DNA of 20,671 nucleotides, taken from Chloroflexota bacterium. GTDB taxonomy: Bacteria > Chloroflexota > Anaerolineae > 4572-78. The stretch covers positions 1 to 20,671 of the forward strand of contig JAJRUC010000214.1 in the NCBI GenBank assembly GCA_024278015.1. The letters run 5' to 3'. Positions within the stretch are counted from its first letter, which is position 1. Each line of letters begins with the position of its first letter. The notes under the pieces were generated by a model. The model did no database searches, was not told the origin of the DNA, and was given only the letters and a program-made list of their open reading frames with translations. The position numbers and the translations under genes were made by a program. Positions 1 through 7,393 of the stretch are shown here, in pieces.

Positions 1-430
1 ATGTGCCTTCAATGTAACGGTCCGGCAGGAAGCGGTTCAGCGCGGCAGAGTAAAATTGCGGCTGAATTTCTGTGTAGATGTAGCCGTTTTCAAGCGCGGC
101 GGTAAAAATATCCTGCGATACTCGCTGATGATTTTCCGTATCGGTGTGGGTGAACAGGTCGTAGCTGATACCCAGCTTGATGAATGTATCCAGAAATCGG
201 TGGTGATAGCGCTCAAAAATTTCTTGTGGGGTAACGCCTTCGTCATCAGCTTTAACGGTGATGGGCGTGCCGTGCGCATCAGACCCGGAAACCATCAGCA
301 CCCGGTTCCCTTTAAGGCGGTGGTACCGGGCGAAAATATCGGCGGGGAGGAAATTGCCCGCCACATGACCTACGTGTTGGTCGCCGTTGGCGTAGGGCCA
401 GGCGGTGCAAACCAGAATATTTTCGGTCAT
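1..430 (-). CDS. metG: Methionyl-tRNA synthetase, N-terminal part (runs off the left edge)
   Basis: Charges tRNA-Met with methionine in the cytoplasm. The translation begins MTENILVCTAWPYANG and carries the class I HIGH-type signature as HVGH at residues 19-22, inside the PYANGDQHVGH context typical of MetRS. It continues with GSDAHGTPI, also characteristic of the family. About 143 residues are present; the rest of the catalytic core, including the KMSKS loop, and the C-terminus lie outside the window. The ATG at 430 is preceded by AAAGGAG (441-447) at about 10 nt. A promoter with near-consensus boxes lies just upstream. The short leader of about 30 nt leaves no room for a T-box or SAM riboswitch, so no such control is visible. 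Identity is secure; only the extent is unknown. Confidence 0.95.
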   Translation of the reverse strand, partial: MTENILVCTAWPYANGDQHVGHVAGNFLPADIFARYHRLKGNRVLMVSGSDAHGTPITVKADDEGVTPQEIFERYHHRFLDTFIKLGISYDLFTHTDTENHQRVSQDIFTAALENGYIYTEIQPQFYSAALNRFLPDRYIEGT

Positions 431-466
431 AGGTTGAAGACTCCTTTGAGAATGGTCAATTTGAAT

Positions 467-494
467 ATTATAGCGGGTTTGGGCTGTTTGTAAA
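467..494 (-). promoter_or_regulatory. Sigma70-type promoter of metG
   Basis: On the minus strand, TTTACA (-35, 489-494) and TATAAT (-10, 467-472) are separated by 16 nt. This matches the consensus at 5 of 6 and 6 of 6 positions. The predicted start near 460 gives a leader of about 30 nt before the metG ATG at 430. Confidence 0.7.
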
Positions 495-502
495 TAACCT
501 TA

Positions 503-724
503 TTCGGAGTTTTGATGTGTTGCGTTTCTCCCCCCTTAATCAGGGGTTGAACGGGTACATTTCAGTTTGGGGGCATATTTTTAACCCGGCAATAAATTTC
601 TTGACGCAAAAACAAACGAGATGTTTGTGTGTCCGTAGGGGCGCGATGCATCGCGCCTCTACACGGATTTGCCCCCAAACTGAAACGCACTCTGGGTTGA
701 ACCGCTATCTTGACAATCTCCGAA
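503..724. repeat. Dispersed repeat copy A, split by a MITE-like insertion
   Basis: The segment begins TTCGGAG (503-509) and ends CTCCGAA (718-724), which are perfect inverted ends. Inside it is the 14-base core CTCCCCCCTTAATC (528-541), which recurs exactly at three other intergenic places in the window. Removing the insertion at 553-693 plus one copy of its 9-base flanking duplication leaves about 72 bases. The segment fills most of the 321-base gap between the glycosyltransferase stop and metG. No gene was found in that gap; small frames there have no ribosome binding site or family resemblance. Confidence 0.6.
553..693. mobile_element. MITE-like element with terminal inverted repeats and 9-bp target duplication
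   Basis: TTTCAGTTTGGGGGCA (560-575) is repeated as its exact reverse complement at 670-685. Extending outward to 553 and 692 gives about 23-base ends with roughly three mismatches. The element is flanked by the 9-base direct repeat GGGTTGAAC (544-552 and 694-702). The interior holds a near-perfect 28-base palindrome (635-662, centre GCGCGATGCATCGCGC) and a small stem ACAAAC/GTTTGT (609-629 region). There is no room for a transposase, so it would be non-autonomous. A 9-base duplication fits several insertion sequence families. The family assignment is open. Confidence 0.6.
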
Positions 725-751
725 TTCAGGTTAAACAGGGATTTCGGTTGA

Positions 752-1588
752 TTAGACGGTGTATTTTCCGGTCAGGTCATTCAGGCGGACGGCGATGATA
801 TCTTTCAGGTTGCGCCACGAATCTTTCAGCGGATTGACCTTTGTTTCTTCGCCGTAAATCCATTTGACCGGCACTTCCTTGATTCGATACCCGAATTTAA
901 CCGCCAGGAACAGCACTTCCACATCAAAGCCGGTCACGGCGGCTTCGGTGAGCAGACCGGCGTTTTCGCCATAAAGCCGGACACTGTTGAACAAGGTCTG
1001 CGCGGCGGTCCGGCTGAAGGCCTTAAAACCGCACTGGGTATCCTGAATGCCGCGCAGGGCAATCAGATGAATGAAAAAGTTGAAGACGCGCCCCATAAAA
1101 TGCCGGTGCCACGGTTCGTCAATGCGTTCTGCGCCCTGCCCTTCGCGTGAGCCGATGACCACCTCGTAGCCGTTTTCCAGATGCGGCAGCAACTTGGCGG
1201 TCTCTTCAATGGGCACGGCCAGGTCGGCGTCAGAAAAGAGGATGAACTTCCCCGTGCCGGCCAGCATCCCGGTGCGCACGGTGTAGCCTTTGCCGCGATG
1301 GTCGTTCTTGATGACGCTGACGATGGGGTGTTGGGCGGCAATTTCTTCGGCCACGGCCACAGTATCATCAGAGCTGCCGTCGTCAACCACCAGTACATCG
1401 GCGGGGTAAGGTTGTGTTTCAAGGTAGGTTACAATCTGTTGCAGGGTTATCGGCAACCGGGCCGCTTCGTTATAGGCCGGGATGACAACAGAAAGATAGG
1501 GCGATTTGGGTGTGTGGGTATTAATGGTGGCCTCCCCAGGTGTGCCGCAGCCGCAAAGGGCGCAAAAACAGAGATGATGGTGCGTCAA
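752..1588 (-). CDS. Family 2 glycosyltransferase, dolichyl-phosphate beta-glucosyltransferase (DPG synthase) type
   Basis: Predicted to move a sugar from a nucleotide-sugar donor to a polyprenyl phosphate at the cytoplasmic membrane face, supplying lipid-linked sugar for envelope glycans. Counting from the TTG at 1588, the GT-A fold begins at YLSVVIPAYNE (31-41), followed by VVDDGSSDD (67-75). The metal/nucleotide-binding D-A-D is at 120-122 (FSDADLAVP). The block from GSREGQGAERI through RGIQDTQCGFKAF is typical of DPG/DPM synthases. No C-terminal membrane helices follow, so this is the short form. Start is uncertain: TTG 1588 has no well-placed ribosome binding site, whereas in-frame ATT at 1523-1525 follows GGGGAGG by 5 nt and gives MNTHTPKSPYLSVV. 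It lies downstream of the radical SAM gene and is probably cotranscribed with it. Sugar and acceptor are not known. Confidence 0.88.
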   Translation of the reverse strand: MTHHHLCFCALCGCGTPGEATINTHTPKSPYLSVVIPAYNEAARLPITLQQIVTYLETQPYPADVLVVDDGSSDDTVAVAEEIAAQHPIVSVIKNDHRGKGYTVRTGMLAGTGKFILFSDADLAVPIEETAKLLPHLENGYEVVIGSREGQGAERIDEPWHRHFMGRVFNFFIHLIALRGIQDTQCGFKAFSRTAAQTLFNSVRLYGENAGLLTEAAVTGFDVEVLFLAVKFGYRIKEVPVKWIYGEETKVNPLKDSWRNLKDIIAVRLNDLTGKYTV

Positions 1589-1674
1589 CGCGCAGCCGGC
1601 GCGCAGCCTCCAATAATACCGGATGCGCCATATTTTGGCAAAACAAAACTGCTGTTCAAAGCCGGAGCCAACCT

Positions 1675-3039
1675 TTACGGGCTAACGTTGCGCCAATCGA
1701 AGGTGCGTTTGTAACCGTAATCTGTGCTGAAACTGGAGAAGACTTTGCGCGGCACGGCGCTGACCGAGTACTGAGAAACGCGCAGCAGCGCCCGCAACCC
1801 ACGGGTGGCAATTCGATACGGATGATACACGGTTTTGCAAACTTTATCGTATTCGCGGGCAAAGTCTGCCACCGACATTTGTTTGGGGTAGTAGGTAATG
1901 TGGGCCGTATCGTAAACGCGCCAGGGCATATCGGGGATGAGCCGGTTTTCTTCAATGAGCTGGGCGCGGAAGGGCGTGCCGGGGTACGGGGTTAAAATTG
2001 TCTGGCTCATACTATCCAGCTTGGCTTGTTGGGCAAAGTCCCACGTTTGCCACATAGTCTCCGGCGTATCTTCATCAAAACCGTACACAAATAAACCCAC
2101 CACGCCGATACCGTGTTTATGAACCGCGTTGATGGCTTCCCGGTACTGGGCGGTTTGGCCTTTGCTTTTGCCGCCCAGTTCCCGCCGGTTTTTGGGGTTG
2201 ACCGATTCAAAGCCGAGGAAGAATTTATCCAGATGCGCCCGGCGGGCCAGGTCCAGCAATTCCGGAAATTGAGACACCATCAACTCGGCCTGGGTGGTCC
2301 AGCCGCGCAGGGGCAGTTTTTCCAGAGCCAGAAACAGTTCTTCGATGTAATCCGGGCGCAGCCGAAAGGCCAGGCCGAAATTATCGTCGGTCAGGAAGAA
2401 GCGGTTAATTTTGCGGCGCTTGATTTCTTCGATAATCTCTTCTACGGGGCGGAAGCGCATTTTTTGGCCGCTAACCCGAATGGCCGTGCAGAAGGAGCAA
2501 TTGCGGGGGCAGCCGCGCGTAATTTCCAGCAGGGGCGTCCAGTAGTTTCGGTTTTCGTCCATCTGGCGAATAACCCGGTCTGTCAAGCGGGCGATGCCGG
2601 CCAGGTCGGCCCATTGGGTATCGTTGTAATGCGGTTTGACGGTGTCGTTAAGAACATCCTGAATAAATTGCGGCCAGGTGAAGTAGGCTTCGCCGGTAAA
2701 GACCACATCGGCCCAGCGCATCACGTCTTCCGGCATAAGGGTGGCGTGCGCCCCCCCCACGGCCACGTATTTGACCCCGGCCCGATGGGCCAGGCGGCAG
2801 AAGCGCTCGGCGGTTTCAATAGCCAGCGTCTTTGAAGTGAGGCCCACAATATCGTGCGTGCCTAGTTCGGCCAGAATTTTCCGGTCAAGCGGCTCCAGGT
2901 TTTCGTCCCAAATTTCTACGGCAAGGTCGTCCGGCACCAGCGAGGCCAGGCGCATTAATGTGTATGACGGTGAGGGGGCTTTGCCGAAGACGCGGCCTTC
3001 TCTGCCGGGATGGATTAAAATGATTCGTCTCAGGTCCAA
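1675..3039 (-). CDS. B12-binding domain radical SAM protein (BchE/HpnJ-like architecture)
   Basis: An iron-sulfur, S-adenosylmethionine radical enzyme with an N-terminal cobalamin-binding-type domain. From the chosen TTG start it is 454 residues. Residues about 1-130 form the Rossmann-like B12-binding region (DIVGLTSKTLAIETAERF, then KYVAVGGAHATLMPE). The radical SAM barrel follows, with the CxxxCxxC cluster motif at C177, C181 and C184 (ITRGCPRNCSFC) and conserved FFLTDDNFG and FFLGFESVNP segments. The TTG at 3037-3039 follows AAGGAG (3047-3052) by 7 nt. The longer GTG reading at 3084 has no ribosome binding site and would lie upstream of the predicted transcription start. It ends 86-150 bases before the glycosyltransferase, suggesting a two-gene unit. 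The family covers methyltransfer, cyclisation and lipid or pigment modification; the substrate cannot be named from sequence. Confidence 0.87.
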   Translation of the reverse strand: MDLRRIILIHPGREGRVFGKAPSPSYTLMRLASLVPDDLAVEIWDENLEPLDRKILAELGTHDIVGLTSKTLAIETAERFCRLAHRAGVKYVAVGGAHATLMPEDVMRWADVVFTGEAYFTWPQFIQDVLNDTVKPHYNDTQWADLAGIARLTDRVIRQMDENRNYWTPLLEITRGCPRNCSFCTAIRVSGQKMRFRPVEEIIEEIKRRKINRFFLTDDNFGLAFRLRPDYIEELFLALEKLPLRGWTTQAELMVSQFPELLDLARRAHLDKFFLGFESVNPKNRRELGGKSKGQTAQYREAINAVHKHGIGVVGLFVYGFDEDTPETMWQTWDFAQQAKLDSMSQTILTPYPGTPFRAQLIEENRLIPDMPWRVYDTAHITYYPKQMSVADFAREYDKVCKTVYHPYRIATRGLRALLRVSQYSVSAVPRKVFSSFSTDYGYKRTFDWRNVSP

Positions 3040-3084
3040 GGTGTTGCTCCTTACTGGATGCGGCCAATTTTCAAAAGCCGTCAC

Positions 3085-3112
3085 ATTTTACCATAGTTTT
3101 AAACACGGGCAA
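3085..3112 (-). promoter_or_regulatory. Candidate promoter of the radical SAM/glycosyltransferase unit
   Basis: Minus strand TTGCCC (-35, 3107-3112) and TAAAAT (-10, 3085-3090) are spaced by 16 nt. The predicted start near 3078 supports the internal TTG at 3039 as the real start codon. Confidence 0.4.
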
Positions 3113-3150
3113 TTGTTATGAGAAATTTTGTAAAAAACATGGAATTATGC

Positions 3151-3275
3151 AGGTTCAACCCCCTGATAAAGAAACCGCTTCGAGTCCCTGCCTTCCCCTT
3201 TCTTTTAGGGGGGAGACATTCTCCCCCCTCATTTGAGGGGGGATTAAGGGGGGAGACAAGCCCTGACGGACACCG
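3151..3275 (-). repeat. Dispersed hairpin-rich repeat, copy B
   Basis: Read on the minus strand it contains the core CTCCCCCCTTAATC (3242-3255) and then two mutually exclusive hairpins. CCCCCCTC/GAGGGGGG with a 4-base loop spans 3223-3242; a 9-bp stem with a CAT loop spans 3208-3228. Near its end is AAGCGGTTTCTTTATCAGGG (3161-3180), found again in copy C with one change. It lies between the tRNA terminator and the radical SAM promoter. No gene is present there. Confidence 0.7.
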
Positions 3276-3308
3276 AATTATCGAACCCACGTCATCAAAT
3301 TCTTGCAC

Positions 3309-3337
3309 AAAAAAAACTCTATGCGCAGGCACAGAGT
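3309..3337 (-). terminator. Intrinsic terminator of the tRNA operon
   Basis: On the minus strand a 9-bp stem (3316-3324 with 3329-3337, one G-U pair, loop CTGC) is followed directly by a run of Ts (3309-3315). It lies 14 bases past the tRNA-Ile2 end. Confidence 0.85.
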
Positions 3338-3351
3338 TTTTATCAATGGTG

Positions 3352-3424
3352 TGGGCCCTGCTGGATTCGAACCAGCGACCAACCGGTTATGAGCCGGTTG
3401 CTCTAACCGCTGAGCTAAGGGCCC
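3352..3424 (-). tRNA. tRNA-Ile2 (anticodon CAT, lysidine type)
   Basis: A 73-nt cloverleaf with acceptor GGGCCCT/AGGGCCC and discriminator A; the CCA end is not encoded. The anticodon loop CTCATAA has anticodon CAT. The body closely resembles E. coli ileX (CTTAGCTCAG, then TTGGTCGCTGGTTC and CCAGCAGGG) rather than elongator or initiator tRNA-Met, so it should decode AUA after TilS lysidine modification. Third and last of three tRNAs, 9 nt after tRNA-Gly. Confidence 0.88.
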
Positions 3425-3433
3425 TTGTCAAGA

Positions 3434-3504
3434 AGCGGGCGACGGGAATCGAACCCGTATATTTAGCTTGGAAGGCTAATGTTCTACCGTTGAACTACGC
3501 CCGC
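3434..3504 (-). tRNA. tRNA-Gly (anticodon TCC)
   Basis: 71 nt, acceptor GCGGGCG/CGCCCGC with U discriminator as usual for bacterial tRNA-Gly. Anticodon loop CTTCCAA, T arm ACGGGTTCGATTCCCGT. No encoded CCA. It sits 11 nt after tRNA-Pro and 9 nt before tRNA-Ile2. Confidence 0.95.
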
Positions 3505-3515
3505 ACAAGGGGTTC

Positions 3516-3593
3516 TGGTCGGGGTGAATGGATTTGAACCATCGGCCTCTGCGTCCCAAACGCAGCGCTCTAACCGGGCTGAGCTACACCCCG
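3516..3593 (-). tRNA. tRNA-Pro (anticodon TGG)
   Basis: Acceptor CGGGGTG/CACCCCG with C1-G72 as typical for tRNA-Pro, anticodon stem CTGCG/CGCAG and loop TTTGGGA. The 3' end reads discriminator A then CCA (3516-3518), so here CCA is encoded, unlike its two neighbours. First gene of the tRNA operon. Confidence 0.95.
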
Positions 3594-3607
3594 CTTATGC
3601 AGACAAA

Positions 3608-3635
3608 ATTATAGCCCAGAGTGTTCCTTTTTCAA
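3608..3635 (-). promoter_or_regulatory. Promoter of the tRNA operon
   Basis: Minus strand TTGAAA (-35, 3630-3635), 16-nt spacer, TATAAT (-10, 3608-3613). The start near 3600 is only a few bases before tRNA-Pro. It is among the best promoter matches in the window, as expected for stable RNA. Confidence 0.75.
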
Positions 3636-3667
3636 AATTCGATGGCCCTGAATGTGGTGAAAAAAGG

Positions 3668-5596
3668 CTACTTGCCCCAACTGATTTGCTGTATCAACCA
3701 GTCCGGGTGCGAGTCGCCCCAATCGGCCACTTTAACCGGGCTGCCCCCCCCCTGGGCCGTTACCACATAAATGCCCCAACTGCCCTCAAAATCAGAAACG
3801 AAGGCCACGTACCGGCTGTCGGGCGACCAAACGGGCAAGCCGTCGTTGCCCGGCGTGGCCACCAGTACGGAGGCATCCGCGCCCCGGCTGGAGACCGTCC
3901 AGATGTCCCATGTGCCGTTTTGGGCCGACATAAAGGCGATTGCGGCGCCGTCCGGCGAGACGGCAGGCGTGCGGTCGCTGCTGTCGGTGGTTAGTTGCAG
4001 CGGTTCGCCGTTGTTTTCCGCCGAAATGAGATAGAGGCCCGGATTATTGCCTTGCGGGTCGGCGCCCTGATAGGCGATGCTGTTGTTCCGGGCAGACAGG
4101 GTGGGCGTGCGCCCGTCTCTTACAATCACGGCCTCGCCTTTGCCGTCGGCAAAGCCGGTGAAGATTTGCCAGCGTCTGTCGCCGGAGCGCTGCGAGGCGA
4201 AGACAAAGGATGCGTCAGAGGCTCCCCAGCGGGGCAAAACGTCTTCCGCAAATTTTGTGGCGGCCACATCTTCACCGTTGGTCAGGTTAAAAACGTGCAG
4301 CCCCACCGCATCGGCGTTTTCGCTGTGATAGGCCAACAGCTTGCCGTTGGCGCTGACGGCCGGTTGGCTGCCGCCGGAAAAGAGGACGCGCTCTGGCCCG
4401 GCCGGGATGGATACGGCTATCACTTCCCAGAGTTGGTTGGAGTTGTTAAAGCGGGCAAAGTAGATGGCGCCACTGCCGGAAATGATGGTGGTCGGCGTTA
4501 AGGCAGGCATCGCGCCAATGGCTTCCGTGGTGGCTGTGGTTTCGATGGTTTGGCTTAACGGCGGCGATGTCGGCGTGGGGGTTGCCGGTTTGGTCTGCCG
4601 GCTGTTGCGGCATCTGAAGGCGGCGTCATCGGCCAGCGTTTCTATTTCTGCGCCGGGAAAGAGGTCGGCGGCAGACTGGTAGCGGGGTTGGGCCTGGCAC
4701 CATTCATCCCGGTTGGCCAGATAATCGCCATAATTTTTGTAGAGGTCGTACAGCCGGCGGGGCACGTCGGCGAAGGTGGGGTCTATGCCATACAGCCGGG
4801 TCAAGATGATGATGTTGTCTTCGTAGCTGTTGGTATCGTTTTCGTCTACCGAAAGGTAGAGCGACACTTTTTCCCATTCGGCGGTGGTGGCGGGGTCGTT
4901 GGGGCGTTCTTCCAGAGCGGCGTCGAAGGCGTGCAGGGCGGCGGGCAGGTCGTTTTCGGCAATGTAGCGCAACCCCAATTCGGAATTGGCGTTGAAGAGC
5001 GCCCCGGAAACCAGGGTCGGTTCATAATTTGGATTTACATCCTTGATTTGGTGCAGAATGGTGACAGCCTCTTCCCAATTACCTTGCAACATCAGCGATT
5101 TGGCTTCTTCAAACAGGGTGGCAGCCAGATTTTGCCGGGAGGCGGAGGTGGGGGTCGGCGTTTCGGTTTTGGAAACCTGAAGCCGGCGCAACAAGTCTCG
5201 CGCTTCGCTGTGGGCCGGGTTCAGGGCCAGGGTTTGGTTTAATTCTGCAATAGCCAGGTCAAGTTGATTATTTTTAATGTACGTTTGGGCGTTTTGGTAG
5301 TGCTGGTTTACCTCCAACTGTTTGCGGATGGTTTTTTCCTGCAAACCGTCGTAGCCGCCCAACACAATACCGCCGATAATTAACAAAAAGAAGATGATGA
5401 TACTGAGACAGCCGGGCGGCCTGCGCCACCAGGGGCGGGGGCGGGTGGTCGCTTCAAAATCTTCTTCTTCCTCTTCCCATTCAAATTCTTCAATCAGCAC
5501 GGGATTGGGCGTATTGCAATGGGGGCAGGCGGGGGCTTCGATGGAATACGGGTGGCCGCAATCTTCGCACCGGATGGTTTCTTGCTCGGAGGTCAT
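3668..5596 (-). CDS. Membrane-anchored zinc-ribbon, TPR and WD40-like (PD40/TolB-type) beta-propeller protein
   Basis: 642 residues from ATG 5596. Layout: zinc ribbon (C10, C13, C24, C27 in RCEDCGHPYSIEAPACPHC); an acidic stretch; basic RPRPWWRRPP; one membrane helix at about 63-82; TPR units at about 95-330 (NNQLDLAIAELNQTLALNPAHSEA is one); a Thr/Pro linker near 330-370; then PD40-type blades to the end, with repeated motifs such as TPAVSPDGAAIAFMS and LPVWSPDSRYVAFVS. The charges suggest a cytoplasmic N-terminus and an external propeller, by inference. The family usually scaffolds proteins; no catalytic site is seen. The upstream TTG at 5614 lacks a ribosome binding site, while GGTGA precedes the ATG by 11 nt. 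It has its own promoter and follows another TPR anchor protein. Six Ts follow the stop but the stem before them is weak. Function unknown. Confidence 0.85.
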   Translation of the reverse strand: MTSEQETIRCEDCGHPYSIEAPACPHCNTPNPVLIEEFEWEEEEEDFEATTRPRPWWRRPPGCLSIIIFFLLIIGGIVLGGYDGLQEKTIRKQLEVNQHYQNAQTYIKNNQLDLAIAELNQTLALNPAHSEARDLLRRLQVSKTETPTPTSASRQNLAATLFEEAKSLMLQGNWEEAVTILHQIKDVNPNYEPTLVSGALFNANSELGLRYIAENDLPAALHAFDAALEERPNDPATTAEWEKVSLYLSVDENDTNSYEDNIIILTRLYGIDPTFADVPRRLYDLYKNYGDYLANRDEWCQAQPRYQSAADLFPGAEIETLADDAAFRCRNSRQTKPATPTPTSPPLSQTIETTATTEAIGAMPALTPTTIISGSGAIYFARFNNSNQLWEVIAVSIPAGPERVLFSGGSQPAVSANGKLLAYHSENADAVGLHVFNLTNGEDVAATKFAEDVLPRWGASDASFVFASQRSGDRRWQIFTGFADGKGEAVIVRDGRTPTLSARNNSIAYQGADPQGNNPGLYLISAENNGEPLQLTTDSSDRTPAVSPDGAAIAFMSAQNGTWDIWTVSSRGADASVLVATPGNDGLPVWSPDSRYVAFVSDFEGSWGIYVVTAQGGGSPVKVADWGDSHPDWLIQQISWGK

Positions 5597-5633
5597 AAGT
5601 GGTTCAGTCACCAATCAATTTATCTTGTTTACC

Positions 5634-5662
5634 ATCATAGCATAGACAGCCTGAATCGCCAA
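5634..5662 (-). promoter_or_regulatory. Candidate promoter of the propeller protein gene
   Basis: Minus strand TTGGCG (-35, 5657-5662), 17-nt spacer, TATGAT (-10, 5634-5639). The leader would be about 30 nt. It lies in the 98-base gap after the TPR gene, so the two genes can be transcribed separately. Confidence 0.5.
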
Positions 5663-5694
5663 TGTGGCCGGTATTTCAGCAGGCTGCCCGGCGA

Positions 5695-7362
5695 TTACGG
5701 CGTTGAAGTGGCCGTGCCGTCCGGGGTGGGGGTAAAGGTGGGCAACGGCGTGGGCGGCGAATCGGTGGAGGGGCAAATCTTCAGCCCGGCCCAGGCCGGG
5801 TTGTAGTAGGCCGGGTCCACGTCCAGCGATTTGAGCAGCCACGGTACGGCTTTATCGCATTGGGGGGGCTGCAAATAGACATACGATAGCCCCAGTTCGT
5901 AATAATATTCTACCGGCGCGGTTCCCTTGCCGGAAATGGTAAAGGTTTCTGCCACGTTGTTATCGCCGTCCGGTTGAAAATAGCCCAAACTTTCAACTTT
6001 GTTCGGCAGATAAAGGAGCTGAAGTTCGTAGGGGATTTCTTTCGGAAAGGGTACATTCGCCAGCGAAAGTGACAGTTCGCCGGTAACGGGGTCAAGGCCG
6101 GCGGTGCCGGTGGTTCGGCTGAAGATTTGGCTGAAGGAAATGTCGTCGGTGGGGCTGGTGACAATTATCCGGTTTTTGATATTGTGGGCCACCAGGCCGC
6201 CGCAGGTGGTGGCGTCTTGCGGGTTGGGGGCACTCTGCGCCCATTCGATGGGGGCGAGCCGGGCGGTTAAAAGCCCGGCCTGACCGGCTTCTTCAGACAG
6301 GCTGTGTTCAAACCGGCCTTGCACCACGGCCACGCTTTCCGGGCCGGTGGGGCCTTCAATTTGGGCCATAATTTTTACGCTTCTGGCCTTCGATAAAAAC
6401 TGGTGTTCGGCCAGGTTGATGGCGGTGGGCAAAATCTTCAGGGCTTCTTCGTAATTTTGGCGTAAATAATAAATGCTGCCCAGCCGGCCCCAGGCCCGGT
6501 ATTGACCGGGGTTGACCTTGATGGCCTGTTCCAGCGCGTCAATGGCTCTGGCATCTTGTCCGTTGGCGTGGTATGTCCAGCCCAGTTGGTCGTAGCCGCG
6601 CGCGTCGGTGGGGTTGAGCTTTATCGCCTCTCCAAAGCGGTCGGCGGCCTGGTCAAGCTGCCCCAGCCAGTAGTAATTTCTGCCGGCGGCCATATAATAC
6701 GAAGCCTGATTGGGGCGCAGGGCGATGGCGTTTTCGTAAAATTCTACCGCTTCCCGATAGCGGCCCTGCACTTCAAGGGCGTAGCCCATATTGTGATGGG
6801 CTTCCGGGCTTTGAAAATCGATTTCAAGCGCTTTTTGGGCGGTGGTGCGGGCCGGAATCCAATTGGCTTCGTCGGCATACACTTCAGACAGGAAGGCGTA
6901 GGCGGGGGCGTAATTTTCATCCAGTTCAATGGCGCACTCGCAGGCTTCCGTGGCGGCGGCGTACTGGCCTTCCCAATCAAGCGTCCGGCAGTACCCGGCC
7001 AGATTTTGGGGGCTGTTGGGGTTAAGCAGCACCGCTTGTTCGGCGCGGAGCAAAGCTCTGGCCGTGTCGCCGGCGTCTGTCAACAGCATCGCCTGCTGCA
7101 AATAGGGCAAATCGTTTTCCGGCTCAAGGGCAATGGCTTGCTCGTAAGCCTGAATAGCTTGATGAAGCCGGCCTTCGGCCTGGGCAATATCGCCGTCGTT
7201 GATAAAATATCTGGCAGGCAGGGTGGGGACGGGCGTCGGTTCAAACGGACGCGCCCAGTCCGGCCGGCTTTTGACAAGCCACAGCCCGGCCAGTATCAGG
7301 ATGGTCAGAACAAATACTCTGAACAGGGAAGGCCCCTGTTTTTTCTCTTTTCGAATGTACAT
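5695..7362 (-). CDS. Membrane-anchored TPR-repeat protein
   Basis: 555 residues from ATG 7362. A basic N-terminus (RKEKKQ) precedes one membrane helix at about 13-30, then a Pro-rich linker (EPTPVPTLPARYF). About eight TPR units follow (55-345, e.g. GRYREAVEFYENAIALRPNQ and GQLDQAADRFGEAIKLNPTD). A beta-rich stretch with no recognised family covers about 345-480. One more TPR-like helix pair is seen near 485-530, then a Thr/Pro tail. Topology is probably N-in with the repeats outside. TPR arrays bind peptides or partner proteins; no enzyme motif is seen. Its neighbour downstream shares the anchor, TPR and Thr/Pro design, suggesting a common envelope role, but that is inference. The last C-rich segments (PPQCDK, LKICPS) could form a disulfide outside the cell. 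Confidence 0.85.
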   Translation of the reverse strand: MYIRKEKKQGPSLFRVFVLTILILAGLWLVKSRPDWARPFEPTPVPTLPARYFINDGDIAQAEGRLHQAIQAYEQAIALEPENDLPYLQQAMLLTDAGDTARALLRAEQAVLLNPNSPQNLAGYCRTLDWEGQYAAATEACECAIELDENYAPAYAFLSEVYADEANWIPARTTAQKALEIDFQSPEAHHNMGYALEVQGRYREAVEFYENAIALRPNQASYYMAAGRNYYWLGQLDQAADRFGEAIKLNPTDARGYDQLGWTYHANGQDARAIDALEQAIKVNPGQYRAWGRLGSIYYLRQNYEEALKILPTAINLAEHQFLSKARSVKIMAQIEGPTGPESVAVVQGRFEHSLSEEAGQAGLLTARLAPIEWAQSAPNPQDATTCGGLVAHNIKNRIIVTSPTDDISFSQIFSRTTGTAGLDPVTGELSLSLANVPFPKEIPYELQLLYLPNKVESLGYFQPDGDNNVAETFTISGKGTAPVEYYYELGLSYVYLQPPQCDKAVPWLLKSLDVDPAYYNPAWAGLKICPSTDSPPTPLPTFTPTPDGTATSTP

Positions 7363-7393
7363 GTGCAGTCCGGAAATATATTATCAGCTTCAA

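Noticed and set aside
431..466. T-box or SAM riboswitch ahead of metG
   Set aside because: The predicted leader is only about 30 nt, with no room for either fold.
56..493. Plus-strand open frame of 145 codons
   Set aside because: It is the antisense shadow of metG and its promoter; the minus strand carries an unmistakable MetRS sequence.
517..798. Plus-strand open frame over the MITE-like element
   Set aside because: Composed of repeat sequence and the antisense end of the glycosyltransferase; no coding evidence.
1063..1422. 119-codon frame inside the glycosyltransferase
   Set aside because: Out-of-frame shadow rich in Pro, Ser and Trp, with no family motif.
3085..3360. Possible CRISPR-like array from repeated G/C blocks
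   Set aside because: The blocks are overlapping hairpins without regular spacing or unique spacers, and no cas gene is present.
3118..3537. Plus-strand open frame of 139 codons
   Set aside because: It runs through repeat B, a terminator and three tRNA genes; no ribosome binding site and no protein resemblance.
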